From Spirosoma sp. KUDC1026 (GTDB lineage Bacteria; Bacteroidota; Bacteroidia; Cytophagales; Spirosomataceae): DNA of 64,000 nt. The notes beneath the pieces were generated by a model. That model saw only the letters and a program-made list of their open reading frames with translations, ran no database searches and was not told where the DNA came from. A program made the translations under genes and the position numbers. Of this stretch, positions 42,536 through 52,266 are shown piece after piece. Within the stretch, counting starts at the first letter, position 1, and every line of letters begins with the position of its first letter. The stretch spans positions 2,832,001 through 2,896,000 of the forward strand of contig NZ_CP056032.1 of NCBI RefSeq assembly GCF_013375035.1. Direction: 5' to 3'.

Positions 42536-42562
42536 AAGGTACCTTGCATTGCAAAGTACCTT
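42536..42562. promoter_or_regulatory. 27-bp palindromic operator in front of padR
   Basis: Arms AAGGTACCTTGCA (42536-42548) and TGCAAAGTACCTT (42550-42562) are inverted copies with one mismatch around a single T. It overlaps the -33 region of the padR promoter, so binding would block transcription. Autoregulation by the PadR protein is inferred. Confidence 0.7.
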
Positions 42563-42574
42563 ATACTACCTTTG
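42544..42574 (+). promoter_or_regulatory. padR-pspC promoter
   Basis: TTG at 42544-42546, a 20-base spacer and TACCTTTG at 42567-42574 match the Bacteroidota consensus. Transcription would start near 42581, so the in-frame ATG at 42572 cannot be used and ATG 42605 is the start. Confidence 0.75.
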
Positions 42575-42604
42575 TTTCATGATATTAACGAAATCCGTAC
42601 ACCA

Positions 42605-43012
42605 ATGAATATTGAAAATGCTCAGGTGCAGATGCGGAAAGGAATTCTGGAGTTCTGCATACTGCACATCATATCGCGGGGGGAGATCTATGCGTCCGAC
42701 ATGCTGGATGAGCTGACTTCGGCCCGGATCATGGTGGTTGAAGGAACGCTCTACCCGCTGCTGACCCGGCTTAAAAATGCCGGACTGCTGGATTACAAAT
42801 GGGTGGAATCCACCTCGGGGCCACCCCGAAAATACTACGTGCTCACCGAACTGGGACGAAACTCGCTGGAAGCACTGAACGACACCTGGCTGGAACTGGC
42901 CGAATCGGTCAACGCCATCATCGGAAAGGCCGGGCCACACCTGAAACCGGTGAACGGGGCCACGCCCGTGATGCCCCCCGCCGACCCGATTACCCCTTCT
43001 TCCAATGCTTAA
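42605..43012 (+). CDS. PadR family transcriptional regulator
   Basis: 135 aa from ATG at 42605. A winged-helix DNA-binding domain of the PadR type: QMRKGILEFCILHIIS, YASDMLDEL, VVEGTLYPLLTRLKNAGLL and GPPRKYYVLTELG are the family hallmarks. Short C-terminal helix for dimerisation (PadR-s2 group). A near-perfect palindrome covers its own promoter, and the PspC gene follows after 22 bases, so it likely represses the padR-pspC operon until an envelope signal is sensed. Confidence 0.93.
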   Translation: MNIENAQVQMRKGILEFCILHIISRGEIYASDMLDELTSARIMVVEGTLYPLLTRLKNAGLLDYKWVESTSGPPRKYYVLTELGRNSLEALNDTWLELAESVNAIIGKAGPHLKPVNGATPVMPPADPITPSSNA

Positions 43013-43034
43013 CCTACTCTCTTTGTATTAGATC

Positions 43035-45572
43035 ATGAAAAAGACCATCAGCATCAACATCAGTGGGGTCATCTTCCACATCGAAGAGGATGGCTATGAG
43101 AAATTAAGAAACTACCTGACAACGATACAGCAGTATTTCTCGACCTACGAAGACAGTCAGGAAATTATTACGGATATCGAAAACCGTATCGCCGAAAAAT
43201 TGCTGGCGAAACTGAAAGCCGCTGACAAGCAGGCGGTATCAATGGAAGATGTCAACGAACTGGTTGCCGCTATGGGCACCGTTGCTGATTTTGAAGCCGT
43301 TGAAGAAGAGGAGATTCTGGTTACCGGCGGTGGCCGCCATTCGGCTGCCGGTACTGGCGCAGTTCCCCCAAACACCCCCCGTCCTGCCAGTACGACTGGT
43401 AGTGGGTATGGGTCGCAACCAACAGACGGTGGTGCCTATGCACAGCCACGCCGACTGGTGCGTGACCTACGCCGGAAAACGCTGGGTGGGGTAGCGGCCG
43501 GTCTGGCTCACTACTTCAACTGGGATGTCGTTTGGGTACGGCTCATCTTTGTAGCCCTGGTTGTTGGGTTTCCGGCCCTGATGGGAGCGTCGGGCAACGG
43601 CGATTTCTTTGGTGGGTTGAGCGGTTTCACCGTCCTGATCTACATCGCCATGTGGATTGCGCTGCCCGGCGTTGGCACCATTGAAGACGATAAAACGGTT
43701 AAAAAATTCTTCCGCAACCCCGAAGACAAAGTACTGGGCGGGGTCGCTTCCGGGCTGGCAGCTTATTTTGGCGTCGATATCGGCGTCATCCGGTTGCTGT
43801 TCGTGCTGGGTATTGTTTTCTTCGGCGTCGGTTTTCTGCTCTATATCGTATTGTGGCTCATTTCGCCCCAGGCTAATACGCTGACCGAAAAAATGGAAAT
43901 GCAGGGTCAGCCCATTACGTTGTCGAATATTGAGCACAGCATCAAGCAGAATCTGAACATCAACGAAACTCCTAACGATGAAAGTACGCTGACCCGGATT
44001 TTGCTGCTTCCGTTTCGGGCTATATCGGTCATCATTAACGGACTAGGTAGTGCTCTTGGGCCACTGCTGAACGGAACCGTTACCTTGATCCGGGTTATTG
44101 CCGGGATTGCCCTGCTGATCGCGGCCTTTGCTGGCATGGCGGCCTGCCTGGTCATGTTGGGCGCAGCGGTTGGTATCGGATCGGGTATGCCCTTCAGACA
44201 TAGTCTCCCGGTGGACCTGTTCCGGGCGGACATAACAATGCCCATGATTCTGTCTACGTTTCTGCTCGGGTTTTTACCCGCCTTAGGGCTTGGTATTCTG
44301 GGGGTGATGCTGATTACCAACCGGGCAGTCATTCATAGTCGGACGGCGCTGGCGCTGGCGGGTGTTTGGCTGGTGAGTATGCTGATTTTTGGGGGAACGG
44401 CTATGCCATTGATCCACGGTTTTCAGCGCCGGGGAACGGTCGAAGAAACAAAAGTGCTGAACGTAGCAGCCGCTACGCCAACCTTTGCGCTGAACGACAA
44501 CGACGATGATTCATTCGGGGAAAATCCATCCATCGAACTGATGGGCTACGAAGGTACGACCATTAACCTGGTACAGCATTTTCGGGCGCAGGGTACTACC
44601 CGGGCCGAAGCGCAGGCCAACGCCCGGCAGCTCGAATACAGCTACGTAGTACGCGACTCGGTTATCCGGTTTAACAACACCACGGAACTGAAAGCCGGTG
44701 CCCATTTTCGGGCGCAGGATCTGGATATGGAACTGATGATTCCGTACGAAAAGCCATTTCGCATGACCGAGGATTTTGCCCGCTACATCCGGAACGAATT
44801 TGGCGAGAAAGAACTGGAACGAATGGGTAACAGCATCTGGAAAATCAGCCGGGCCGAAGGGCTGGTCTGCCTGAACTATCCCCGTGAAAAAGATTACCGG
44901 GGTGACGAAGAAGACAATGACGTAACCGACATCACCGAGGACGTACAAGGCGCCGTTACCCGCGAACTGGGCGACGACTTCGACCGGATTGGTGCGAACA
45001 CCCGGCAATTCTCAGTAACCTCGTTCGAGAAAGTCGATGTCGCCGGCGCCTTCGTGGTACGTTTCCGGAAAGGTGATCAGTATAAAGTGGTGGCCGACGG
45101 TCGCGAAGAAGATTTGGAGGACATCAATGTTAGAGTGGAAGGCGATCAGCTTAAAGTGTACATCAAGGGAAAGGGGATGTTTAACTGGGGCAACCGCAAA
45201 CGTATCGGCCTGACCATTACGGTACCTACAATCAACGAGCTGCATCTGTCGGGCGCGTCGAAAGCAAGCCTGGTCGGCTTCGGCAACTTCGACGATCTGG
45301 ACCTCGACATGAGTGGCGCCTGCCGCACGGTATTCGACGGTACGGTCAATACTATGAACGTTGATCTGTCGGGCGCGTCGAATGTCGTACTACGCGGGCA
45401 GATCAAAACGCTCGAAGTAGACCTGAGCGGGGCCAGCAAAGTGGACGCGACTGACACGAACATCGACAAAGCAATCGTCGAAGCCAGCGGAGCCAGCCAC
45501 GTCAACCTGGGCCACGTAACCTCCCTCGAATCTGAAGCTTCCGGAGCGAGCAAAGTGACGAGACGGGAATAA
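43035..45572 (+). CDS. PspC-domain membrane protein with C-terminal GIN (DUF2807) domain
   Basis: 845 aa. The N-terminal cytosolic region (1-140) is followed by two PspC domains (~144-205, KTLGGVAAGLAHYF; ~218-280, KVLGGVASGLAAYF), several more membrane helices to ~480, an extracytoplasmic part, and a C-terminal DUF2807 beta-helix (~660-845) with repeated LSGAS-K/N steps. PspC proteins sense envelope stress; GIN domains occur in Bacteroidota surface proteins. In the same operon as PadR, which likely controls it. Confidence 0.9.
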   Translation: MKKTISINISGVIFHIEEDGYEKLRNYLTTIQQYFSTYEDSQEIITDIENRIAEKLLAKLKAADKQAVSMEDVNELVAAMGTVADFEAVEEEEILVTGGGRHSAAGTGAVPPNTPRPASTTGSGYGSQPTDGGAYAQPRRLVRDLRRKTLGGVAAGLAHYFNWDVVWVRLIFVALVVGFPALMGASGNGDFFGGLSGFTVLIYIAMWIALPGVGTIEDDKTVKKFFRNPEDKVLGGVASGLAAYFGVDIGVIRLLFVLGIVFFGVGFLLYIVLWLISPQANTLTEKMEMQGQPITLSNIEHSIKQNLNINETPNDESTLTRILLLPFRAISVIINGLGSALGPLLNGTVTLIRVIAGIALLIAAFAGMAACLVMLGAAVGIGSGMPFRHSLPVDLFRADITMPMILSTFLLGFLPALGLGILGVMLITNRAVIHSRTALALAGVWLVSMLIFGGTAMPLIHGFQRRGTVEETKVLNVAAATPTFALNDNDDDSFGENPSIELMGYEGTTINLVQHFRAQGTTRAEAQANARQLEYSYVVRDSVIRFNNTTELKAGAHFRAQDLDMELMIPYEKPFRMTEDFARYIRNEFGEKELERMGNSIWKISRAEGLVCLNYPREKDYRGDEEDNDVTDITEDVQGAVTRELGDDFDRIGANTRQFSVTSFEKVDVAGAFVVRFRKGDQYKVVADGREEDLEDINVRVEGDQLKVYIKGKGMFNWGNRKRIGLTITVPTINELHLSGASKASLVGFGNFDDLDLDMSGACRTVFDGTVNTMNVDLSGASNVVLRGQIKTLEVDLSGASKVDATDTNIDKAIVEASGASHVNLGHVTSLESEASGASKVTRRE

Positions 45573-45578
45573 ATTTTC

Positions 45579-45656
45579 AAAGAGCGAAAGACTGAAAGAG
45601 CGGCCTCCGGTAGAAATATTTCTACCGGAGGCCGCTCTTTCAGTCTTTCGCTCTTT
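45579..45656. repeat. Perfect 39-bp inverted repeat between convergent genes
   Basis: Arms 45579-45617 and 45618-45656 are exact complements with no spacer. The arms are built from short AAAGA-type purine units, and a partial extra copy (TTTCGCTCTTT) follows at 45662-45672. It lies 6 bases past the pspC stop and near the AI-2E transporter stop, so it can act as a bidirectional terminator. Confidence 0.9.
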
Positions 45657-45670
45657 CTATCTTTCGCTCT

Positions 45671-46738
45671 TTAAACTTCTCTCTCTGCTTGCTGTTGGGT
45701 TTCGAGCTTGTCGATGACGACTTCTTTTTCCTGTTCGCGGTTTTGGCGTTCGAAGACTTTCATCAGCACCACAAAGTAGGAGAGAAGCAGGGGACCCATC
45801 ACCAGTCCCAGGATACCGAAAATGGGTACGCCGAGCACGATACCGGCCAGGGTGATCCAGGGGTGAATATCGCCCATGCGTTTGGCTAAGGCAATCCGTA
45901 GCAGATTGTCGATGTTGATGATAACCACTGCGCCAACAACCAGAATACCAATCCCCTGCGCCGTGTTACCCTGCGAGAGTTGAATCAGACCAGCCGGTGC
46001 CCAGATAATGGGCGTACCCAGCACGGGGATAAATGCCATAAAAAACGATACAACGCCCCAGAACGGCGCGTCGGGAACACCAAAGATCCAGAGTGTGAGG
46101 CCCGTCAGTGCACCCTGTACCAGACAAACCAGCGCCTGCCCCAGTACGTTGGCATTAACGTTGTTTCGCAATGACTCTCCTAGTTCTTTCTGCGTGTCCC
46201 GCTTGAAGGGTAGGTACTTCTGAAGACCCCGCTGAAAATCCTCCTGTTGGGTATACATGTACCACATCGTGAAGAACATCAACCCGATAATCACGATGAA
46301 ATCCAGCGCACTGCCCGCTACGGATGGTAGCAGCCGACTCGCATACGTACCCGCCTGAGCTAGCGCCGAGCGGATGTTTTGCTGACTGGTGATCTGATAA
46401 CCGGTGAGGTCTTCCAGCTTCTTGGCCAGACCCAGAATTTCGTCGCTATGCTGAATGTAGTACTGAATCCGCCCTACCAGTAATAGACTGAGCGTCAGGA
46501 AGGGCAGGATGATGACGATCAGCGAGAAAAGGATGAGGAACGTAACGACCAGCGACCGGTTCCAGCCTCGTTTGATGGCCAGCGCGTTGAACCAGGGTAG
46601 AAAAACGACGTAAAGAATTCCCGCGCCCAGAAAAGCCGATATATAACCGCTGAGACCAACGATAATAAACCCGCCAATAATAATCAGGCTGGTAATCAGC
46701 AGCACCCGTTGCTGTTTGGGTGTATAAATTGTTGCCAT
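45671..46738 (-). CDS. AI-2E family transporter (PerM/YdiK/TqsA type)
   Basis: 355 aa with about seven to eight membrane helices: N-terminal pair (~13-60), a long soluble loop, then a C-terminal cluster with the family motif VSFFMAFIPVLGTPIIWAPAGLI and MGDIHPWITLAGIVLGVPIFGILGLVMGPLL. Despite the name, most members are not proven autoinducer exporters; some move Na+ or small molecules. Its 3' end reaches the large inverted repeat shared with pspC. Confidence 0.9.
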   Translation of the reverse strand: MATIYTPKQQRVLLITSLIIIGGFIIVGLSGYISAFLGAGILYVVFLPWFNALAIKRGWNRSLVVTFLILFSLIVIILPFLTLSLLLVGRIQYYIQHSDEILGLAKKLEDLTGYQITSQQNIRSALAQAGTYASRLLPSVAGSALDFIVIIGLMFFTMWYMYTQQEDFQRGLQKYLPFKRDTQKELGESLRNNVNANVLGQALVCLVQGALTGLTLWIFGVPDAPFWGVVSFFMAFIPVLGTPIIWAPAGLIQLSQGNTAQGIGILVVGAVVIINIDNLLRIALAKRMGDIHPWITLAGIVLGVPIFGILGLVMGPLLLSYFVVLMKVFERQNREQEKEVVIDKLETQQQAEREV

Positions 46739-46841
46739 GTGTGTTGAGTAGCGATCTAAGTCCAGGTTGTTTGATTGACTTAGTCACCCATAATACGCAT
46801 GGAACACCTAATTGTTTGGAAAAGCTGCTACTTAGGTACTA

Positions 46842-48227
<1,386 letters not shown>

Positions 48228-48241
48228 GTTGATGAAGTAGG

Positions 48242-49018
48242 TTACTGGTCCAGGTCCTGAATCTGCTTCAGGTACTGGGCAGGGAGCAAGATACGCTGAA
48301 CAACCGAACGCAGGCCCAGGCCGTTCAAAACTTTATACAAACCAACCGTATAAGCCAGCAGCGGTTTACGGGGAAGCGCCAGAAGCTGATGTACCTGTTC
48401 GGGAACCAGTACGGCCTGCGCCTGCCGCAGCAGATCATAGCGCCAGCTGCCCAACTCGTCCCGGTACCGCTGGAACAGCTTGTCGGTGAATTCGCTACGT
48501 ACTAAATCCTGGTTAAGATGAGCTTGCCGGTCTGCAACCCAGTCGGCGTAGGTAGTTGGCAGGGCGGGAACGTGCATGCCGGCACCAACTGCCCGAAACG
48601 TAGCGAACACTTCCCCGCGTTCGGCCAGCGTCAGCGGGCGGTGGAGCGTTTCGTAAGCGCGCATGGAATAGTCGATGAGCATGTATAATACGTCGCGGTA
48701 AGCCCAGTCGGGAATCTGATACCCCCGTTTCTGTTCAACCCCGCCGTGAATGGCGCTCATACGGGCAATTGCCTGCCGGGCTTTGTAGTCGGGCGCAAAG
48801 ACAATTTCCTGGGCGTAGCGTACCGTCGAAAAAAGACGGCCAATTGGATCGGCGGGTAATTTACCAGTGAAAAACAACCAGTCAACGGCCCGGTTGAGGG
48901 CAAATTCCGCGGCCGAGCCGGCAAAAATCAGAAGAATGACGTCGGCGTCACCCCAGATTTTACGGGCGATCGAGTCGGGTTGGACAAAATGAGTGGTTGA
49001 TGAATCGCTGAGCGTCAT
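48242..49018 (-). CDS. Oxygenase MpaB family protein (DUF2236)
   Basis: 258 aa, mostly helical. Characteristic motifs: an N-terminal SIARKIWGDADVILLIFAGSAAE, TVRYAQEIVFAP, MSAIHGGVE and an internal helix DVLYMLIDYSMRAYE. The family includes the fungal mycophenolic acid oxygenase MpaB and the rubber oxygenase Lcp, which hold a heme b with His ligands. The substrate is unknown. It lies 14 bases upstream of sdaA on the same strand. Confidence 0.82.
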   Translation of the reverse strand: MTLSDSSTTHFVQPDSIARKIWGDADVILLIFAGSAAEFALNRAVDWLFFTGKLPADPIGRLFSTVRYAQEIVFAPDYKARQAIARMSAIHGGVEQKRGYQIPDWAYRDVLYMLIDYSMRAYETLHRPLTLAERGEVFATFRAVGAGMHVPALPTTYADWVADRQAHLNQDLVRSEFTDKLFQRYRDELGSWRYDLLRQAQAVLVPEQVHQLLALPRKPLLAYTVGLYKVLNGLGLRSVVQRILLPAQYLKQIQDLDQ

Positions 49019-49024
49019 AAAGTA

Positions 49025-49101
49025 TGGACAGGATTACCGTTATTTTAGACAGGATTACAGGATGCTTTCCTGCGAAGAACCTGTAAATCCTGTCTAAAAT
49101 A
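49025..49101. repeat. Copy of a GGACAGGATTACAGGAT-type dispersed repeat, with hairpin
   Basis: TGGACAGGATTAC at 49025-49037 is followed by an inverted repeat: 49041-49061 pairs with 49080-49101 with a single-base bulge. The same core word recurs at 54125. Likely a dispersed intergenic repeat that may terminate transcripts. Confidence 0.7.
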
Positions 49102-49142
49102 AACGACAGCAGACACCAAATAATCCGATAATCCGTAACTTT

Positions 49143-49868
49143 TTAAATACTCAGCACCACAAACTCAACCCGTCGGTTTTTGCGCTTGTTTTCCTCCGTG
49201 TCGTTGGGGGCCGCCGGGCGCGAGTCGCCGTAACCAACGAAACGCAGACGGTTTTCCGTGATGCCGCTTCGCATCAGGTAGGATTGAATAATCTTGGCCC
49301 GGTTATGCGAGAGCGCCTGGTTGAGTCGACGATCACCAACATTATCGGTGTGTCCCGCAATTTCAATGACTAGTTTTGGGGTAGTCTGCAGGGTTTTGAC
49401 AAGTTTATCCAGCTGCGGATAAGACTCTGAACGTAGTACGTAGCTGCTCTGGTCGAAATAAACTTTGTCGAGTTGAAAAGTCCGGTTTACTTCCAGGTTT
49501 CGGAAGATAGAATCGGCTTTTTCCTCCCGTTTAGCCAGCCTGACTACGTAGGCATAATCGGCGCAGGTATCGCAGGAAACGGCCATCAACTCCTCGCTGA
49601 TGTAATAACCGGGTACTTCGGCCACAACGGTCAACGTATCGGCCTGCCGAAGCACGAACGTAAAGGCTTTAGTGCCCTGACTGGTGCCTGCAAACTTTTT
49701 CTTCGCCAGTTTGGCATCGACCGTAAACTTAGCCGCGAGAAAGGCCGAGCTGGCATCGTCGACTGCCGTGAGCGCGAACAGGGTTTGCTGGGTCGGTTGT
49801 GGTTTAGACTGACCGTATACCAGCGAGCCCGCCAGCAACCAGCAGAGGAATAAAAGACCAGGACGCAT
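49143..49868 (-). CDS. OmpA family outer-membrane/peptidoglycan-binding protein
   Basis: 241 aa. The signal peptide ends at GSLVYGQ. The N-terminal ~115 residues are a beta-rich domain (FTVDAKLAKKKF, GYYISEELMAVSCDTC). The C-terminal OmpA domain (~130-241) has IEIAGHTDNVGD, NQALSHNRAKIIQSYLM and GYGDSRPAAPNDTEENKRKNRRVEFV, the Asp and Arg that bind diaminopimelate. Links the outer membrane to peptidoglycan in the periplasm. Confidence 0.92.
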   Translation of the reverse strand: MRPGLLFLCWLLAGSLVYGQSKPQPTQQTLFALTAVDDASSAFLAAKFTVDAKLAKKKFAGTSQGTKAFTFVLRQADTLTVVAEVPGYYISEELMAVSCDTCADYAYVVRLAKREEKADSIFRNLEVNRTFQLDKVYFDQSSYVLRSESYPQLDKLVKTLQTTPKLVIEIAGHTDNVGDRRLNQALSHNRAKIIQSYLMRSGITENRLRFVGYGDSRPAAPNDTEENKRKNRRVEFVVLSI

Positions 49869-49983
49869 TTTGTTTACATGAGTTAGTCTACAAATTCCTG
49901 CAAAACCAGTGCCGGTTTAGTGTAGAGTAACTGTTTTTCGGCTGGGTTTATACGCCAAAAGCCGACTTGCTGGTGGCCTTGGC

Positions 49984-51054
49984 TTACGGCAGCATAGTTA
50001 CGCGCCCGTTCTCCAGGATACCAACTCCATCGAACTGCGAAAGAAAAATCAGGGTGTTTTTCTTCACCACGGCAATCTTATCGATGCTGTTGGGGACCAG
50101 AATAGCCTTTGACGAAGAATTCTGTGCGCTGATATTGGTCATAGCGATCTGTTGCCAGTGCTGAGGAGTAGACAGATTATCTGGTAGAGTACCGCGAAAA
50201 ATGCCGTTCTGTGAAGTGAAATAGAGAGCGTTGTCGTACGGGCTGTAGCTGACGGATTGAATATTCTCCCCCTGAGTTGTCGGTACGGCTACCTCGGTGT
50301 CAACCTGAACAGGTTTTTTCCAATCGGCTTTACTAACGAATAGTAACGTTTCCTGGAAATTTTTAAAATGGCTAATGGTTGATTCACTCGTCATCTTGTG
50401 GTTCATGGCGGCTGATACGTAGACGGAGGTCGAGTCTTCAGAAAACGACGCGACAGGATAGAGTCTTTCTTCCGTGTCTGCCAGGATTGGCTTAACAAAC
50501 GTTTTCCTGTGGGTATCGAAAATGAACAGTTTCCCGCCCCACTCCCCAAAGTCAAATCCAACCCAGATGTTGTTGTCATTGTCCATGTGGAAGCAACTCA
50601 CGTTTTCCCACCTGTCTTCGTGAAGCGTTTGATTGGCGAGCCGTGACAGTTTTGAGAAGTAGAGCTGCCCCGTCGCCAAATCCTGAATTCCCTTGTCGGT
50701 AATGGCATACCCTCGGTTGTGGCTGTCGAAAACCAGTCCCAGTATGGTATTGGTGAGCGTCTGCCGGATTTGCCAGGAGTCAGTAGCTTCGTTATACGTT
50801 TTAAGCCGATTTAGATTGTCGGCAACAACGATTATTCCCTGTCTATCCCGCGCCAAATGGGTAATAGCAGCGTCATCACGTATCGTTTTATTTATTTTTT
50901 TGTATTTGTGATCAATTATTCTGACTTCGCCACCGGTTGTAAGAACCCAGATAGCTTTGTCGCTCAGGAGGAAGTCTTTGTACTGAACCTGCGCCTGTAC
51001 TGGAGTGAGGTTTGAAAGTAGAGAAATGAGTAAAAAGAAAATGACGGTAGGCAT
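49984..51054 (-). CDS. Secreted beta-propeller-like protein, tandem paralogue A
   Basis: 356 aa from ATG at 51054 (a TTG at 51072 is the only earlier start). The signal peptide ends at VQAQ. The repeated pattern of IWVLTTGGEVRIID, GYAITDKGI, NIWVGFDFGEWGGKLFIFD and LYFTSQNGIFRG resembles the two-component-regulator propeller and WD-like blades. Function unknown. A paralogue of the next gene: FDSxNxGYAITDKGI and SQNGIFRG are shared. Confidence 0.78.
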   Translation of the reverse strand: MPTVIFFLLISLLSNLTPVQAQVQYKDFLLSDKAIWVLTTGGEVRIIDHKYKKINKTIRDDAAITHLARDRQGIIVVADNLNRLKTYNEATDSWQIRQTLTNTILGLVFDSHNRGYAITDKGIQDLATGQLYFSKLSRLANQTLHEDRWENVSCFHMDNDNNIWVGFDFGEWGGKLFIFDTHRKTFVKPILADTEERLYPVASFSEDSTSVYVSAAMNHKMTSESTISHFKNFQETLLFVSKADWKKPVQVDTEVAVPTTQGENIQSVSYSPYDNALYFTSQNGIFRGTLPDNLSTPQHWQQIAMTNISAQNSSSKAILVPNSIDKIAVVKKNTLIFLSQFDGVGILENGRVTMLP

Positions 51055-51078
51055 GTTGTGAGGTTGATGCAAGGCCGC

Positions 51079-52137
51079 TTACTTTATCATAGTCAATCGG
51101 CCGTTGTCGAAAAATCCGATTCCATTTAATCGTGAAAGGAATACAAATTTCCCTTTCCCCGTAGCAACAATTTTTGCCACATTCATAGGTGAATCAAAGG
51201 AGATAGGCTGACCAATAAACCAGTTTGACGTAGGACTCACAATTTTCTTCCAGTTTTTGACATTTGCCAGGTCTTTAGATCGATTGCCGCGAAAAATACC
51301 GTTTTGCGATCCAAAATAAATCGAGTTGTCATACCTACTGAGCGTTGCGGGACCAATATGCTCTCCCTCAATACTTTCCTGTATCTTGTACTTACCAAAT
51401 GGTTTGCCCCAGTGGTTCTTACTTTCGAACAATACTGTTGCCCGAAAATCCTGAAAATGAATAACTGAGCCGTTGCTCCAACTGACTGAGGCATAAACGG
51501 TAGTAGAATCTCCGAAAAGAGATTGAACGGGGGGAAGCACTTTGGTATCCTTGTGTAATATTGGCTCACTAAATGTTTTTGTGTCAGTATTAAAAAGCAG
51601 AAGTTTTCCTCCGCCCCACTCTCCGAGATAAAATCCGACCCAGATGATGTCGTCTTTATCTACATAGGAGCAAGTCACTCTGTCCCAACTATCTTCGGGA
51701 AATAAAAAATATTTCTGAGGAATTTTCGAAAAATGTAATTCTCTTGTTTTTAGATTCAGAATTCCTTTGTCCGTGATTGCATACCCATTATTTTGGCTAT
51801 CAAATGCCAGCGCAAACAGTTTTTGTTCGATCGTTTGCCGCGTTTTCCAGGAGCCAGTGTCTTCGTTGTATGTTTTGATCTGATTAGATCTGTCTAAAAG
51901 CATAACTGTGCCCTTTCTGTCCTTGGTTATATAAGTTATTGCTTGGTCGTTAATAATCGTTCTGAGCGTTTTCCGGTTGGTTAAGCTGATTATTTTTACC
52001 GTTCCTTCCGTAGTAAGCGCCCAAATGGTATTATCAACCTGTACGAAGTCTTTATAATACCTGTATTTGTACTGAGCATGTGTAATATTGACGCACAACA
52101 GCAGTATAGCGATCAACTGCAGAAATAAACGGGACAT
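51079..52137 (-). CDS. Secreted beta-propeller-like protein, tandem paralogue B
   Basis: 352 aa. The signal peptide ends at NITHAQ. It aligns end to end with the protein at 49984-51054 (e.g. IWALTTEGTVKII, TYNEDTGSW, FDSQNNGYAITDKGI, SQNGIFRG). A tandem duplication that has diverged. It is visibly richer in A and T than copy A and most neighbours. Exported, function unknown; 24 bases separate its stop from the start of copy A, so the two are likely one operon. Confidence 0.78.
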   Translation of the reverse strand: MSRLFLQLIAILLLCVNITHAQYKYRYYKDFVQVDNTIWALTTEGTVKIISLTNRKTLRTIINDQAITYITKDRKGTVMLLDRSNQIKTYNEDTGSWKTRQTIEQKLFALAFDSQNNGYAITDKGILNLKTRELHFSKIPQKYFLFPEDSWDRVTCSYVDKDDIIWVGFYLGEWGGGKLLLFNTDTKTFSEPILHKDTKVLPPVQSLFGDSTTVYASVSWSNGSVIHFQDFRATVLFESKNHWGKPFGKYKIQESIEGEHIGPATLSRYDNSIYFGSQNGIFRGNRSKDLANVKNWKKIVSPTSNWFIGQPISFDSPMNVAKIVATGKGKFVFLSRLNGIGFFDNGRLTMIK

Positions 52138-52213
52138 AAACGTTTTTAATCAAAGAGTGCTTTATGACACTTTGATGAATCTAGCCCGAGAAATTCATAC
52201 GGAATGACCACAA

Positions 52214-52248
52214 AAAAAGTCCCGCTATGAATCATGGCGGGACTTTTT
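52214..52248. terminator. lepA terminator
   Basis: A 12-bp stem (52214-52225 with 52237-52248) with A- and T-rich ends, 18 bases after the lepA stop on the minus strand. Confidence 0.85.
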
Positions 52249-52266
52249 ACTATGAAACGCGAAGGT

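Noticed and set aside
42572..42604. Upstream start for padR at 42572
   Set aside because: This ATG overlaps the -7 box of the promoter, so it would lie before the transcript start.
43035..45572. Large GIN-domain repeats in the PspC protein as a novel adhesin
   Set aside because: The LSGAS-type steps are the normal DUF2807 pattern; this arrangement with PspC is well known in Bacteroidota.
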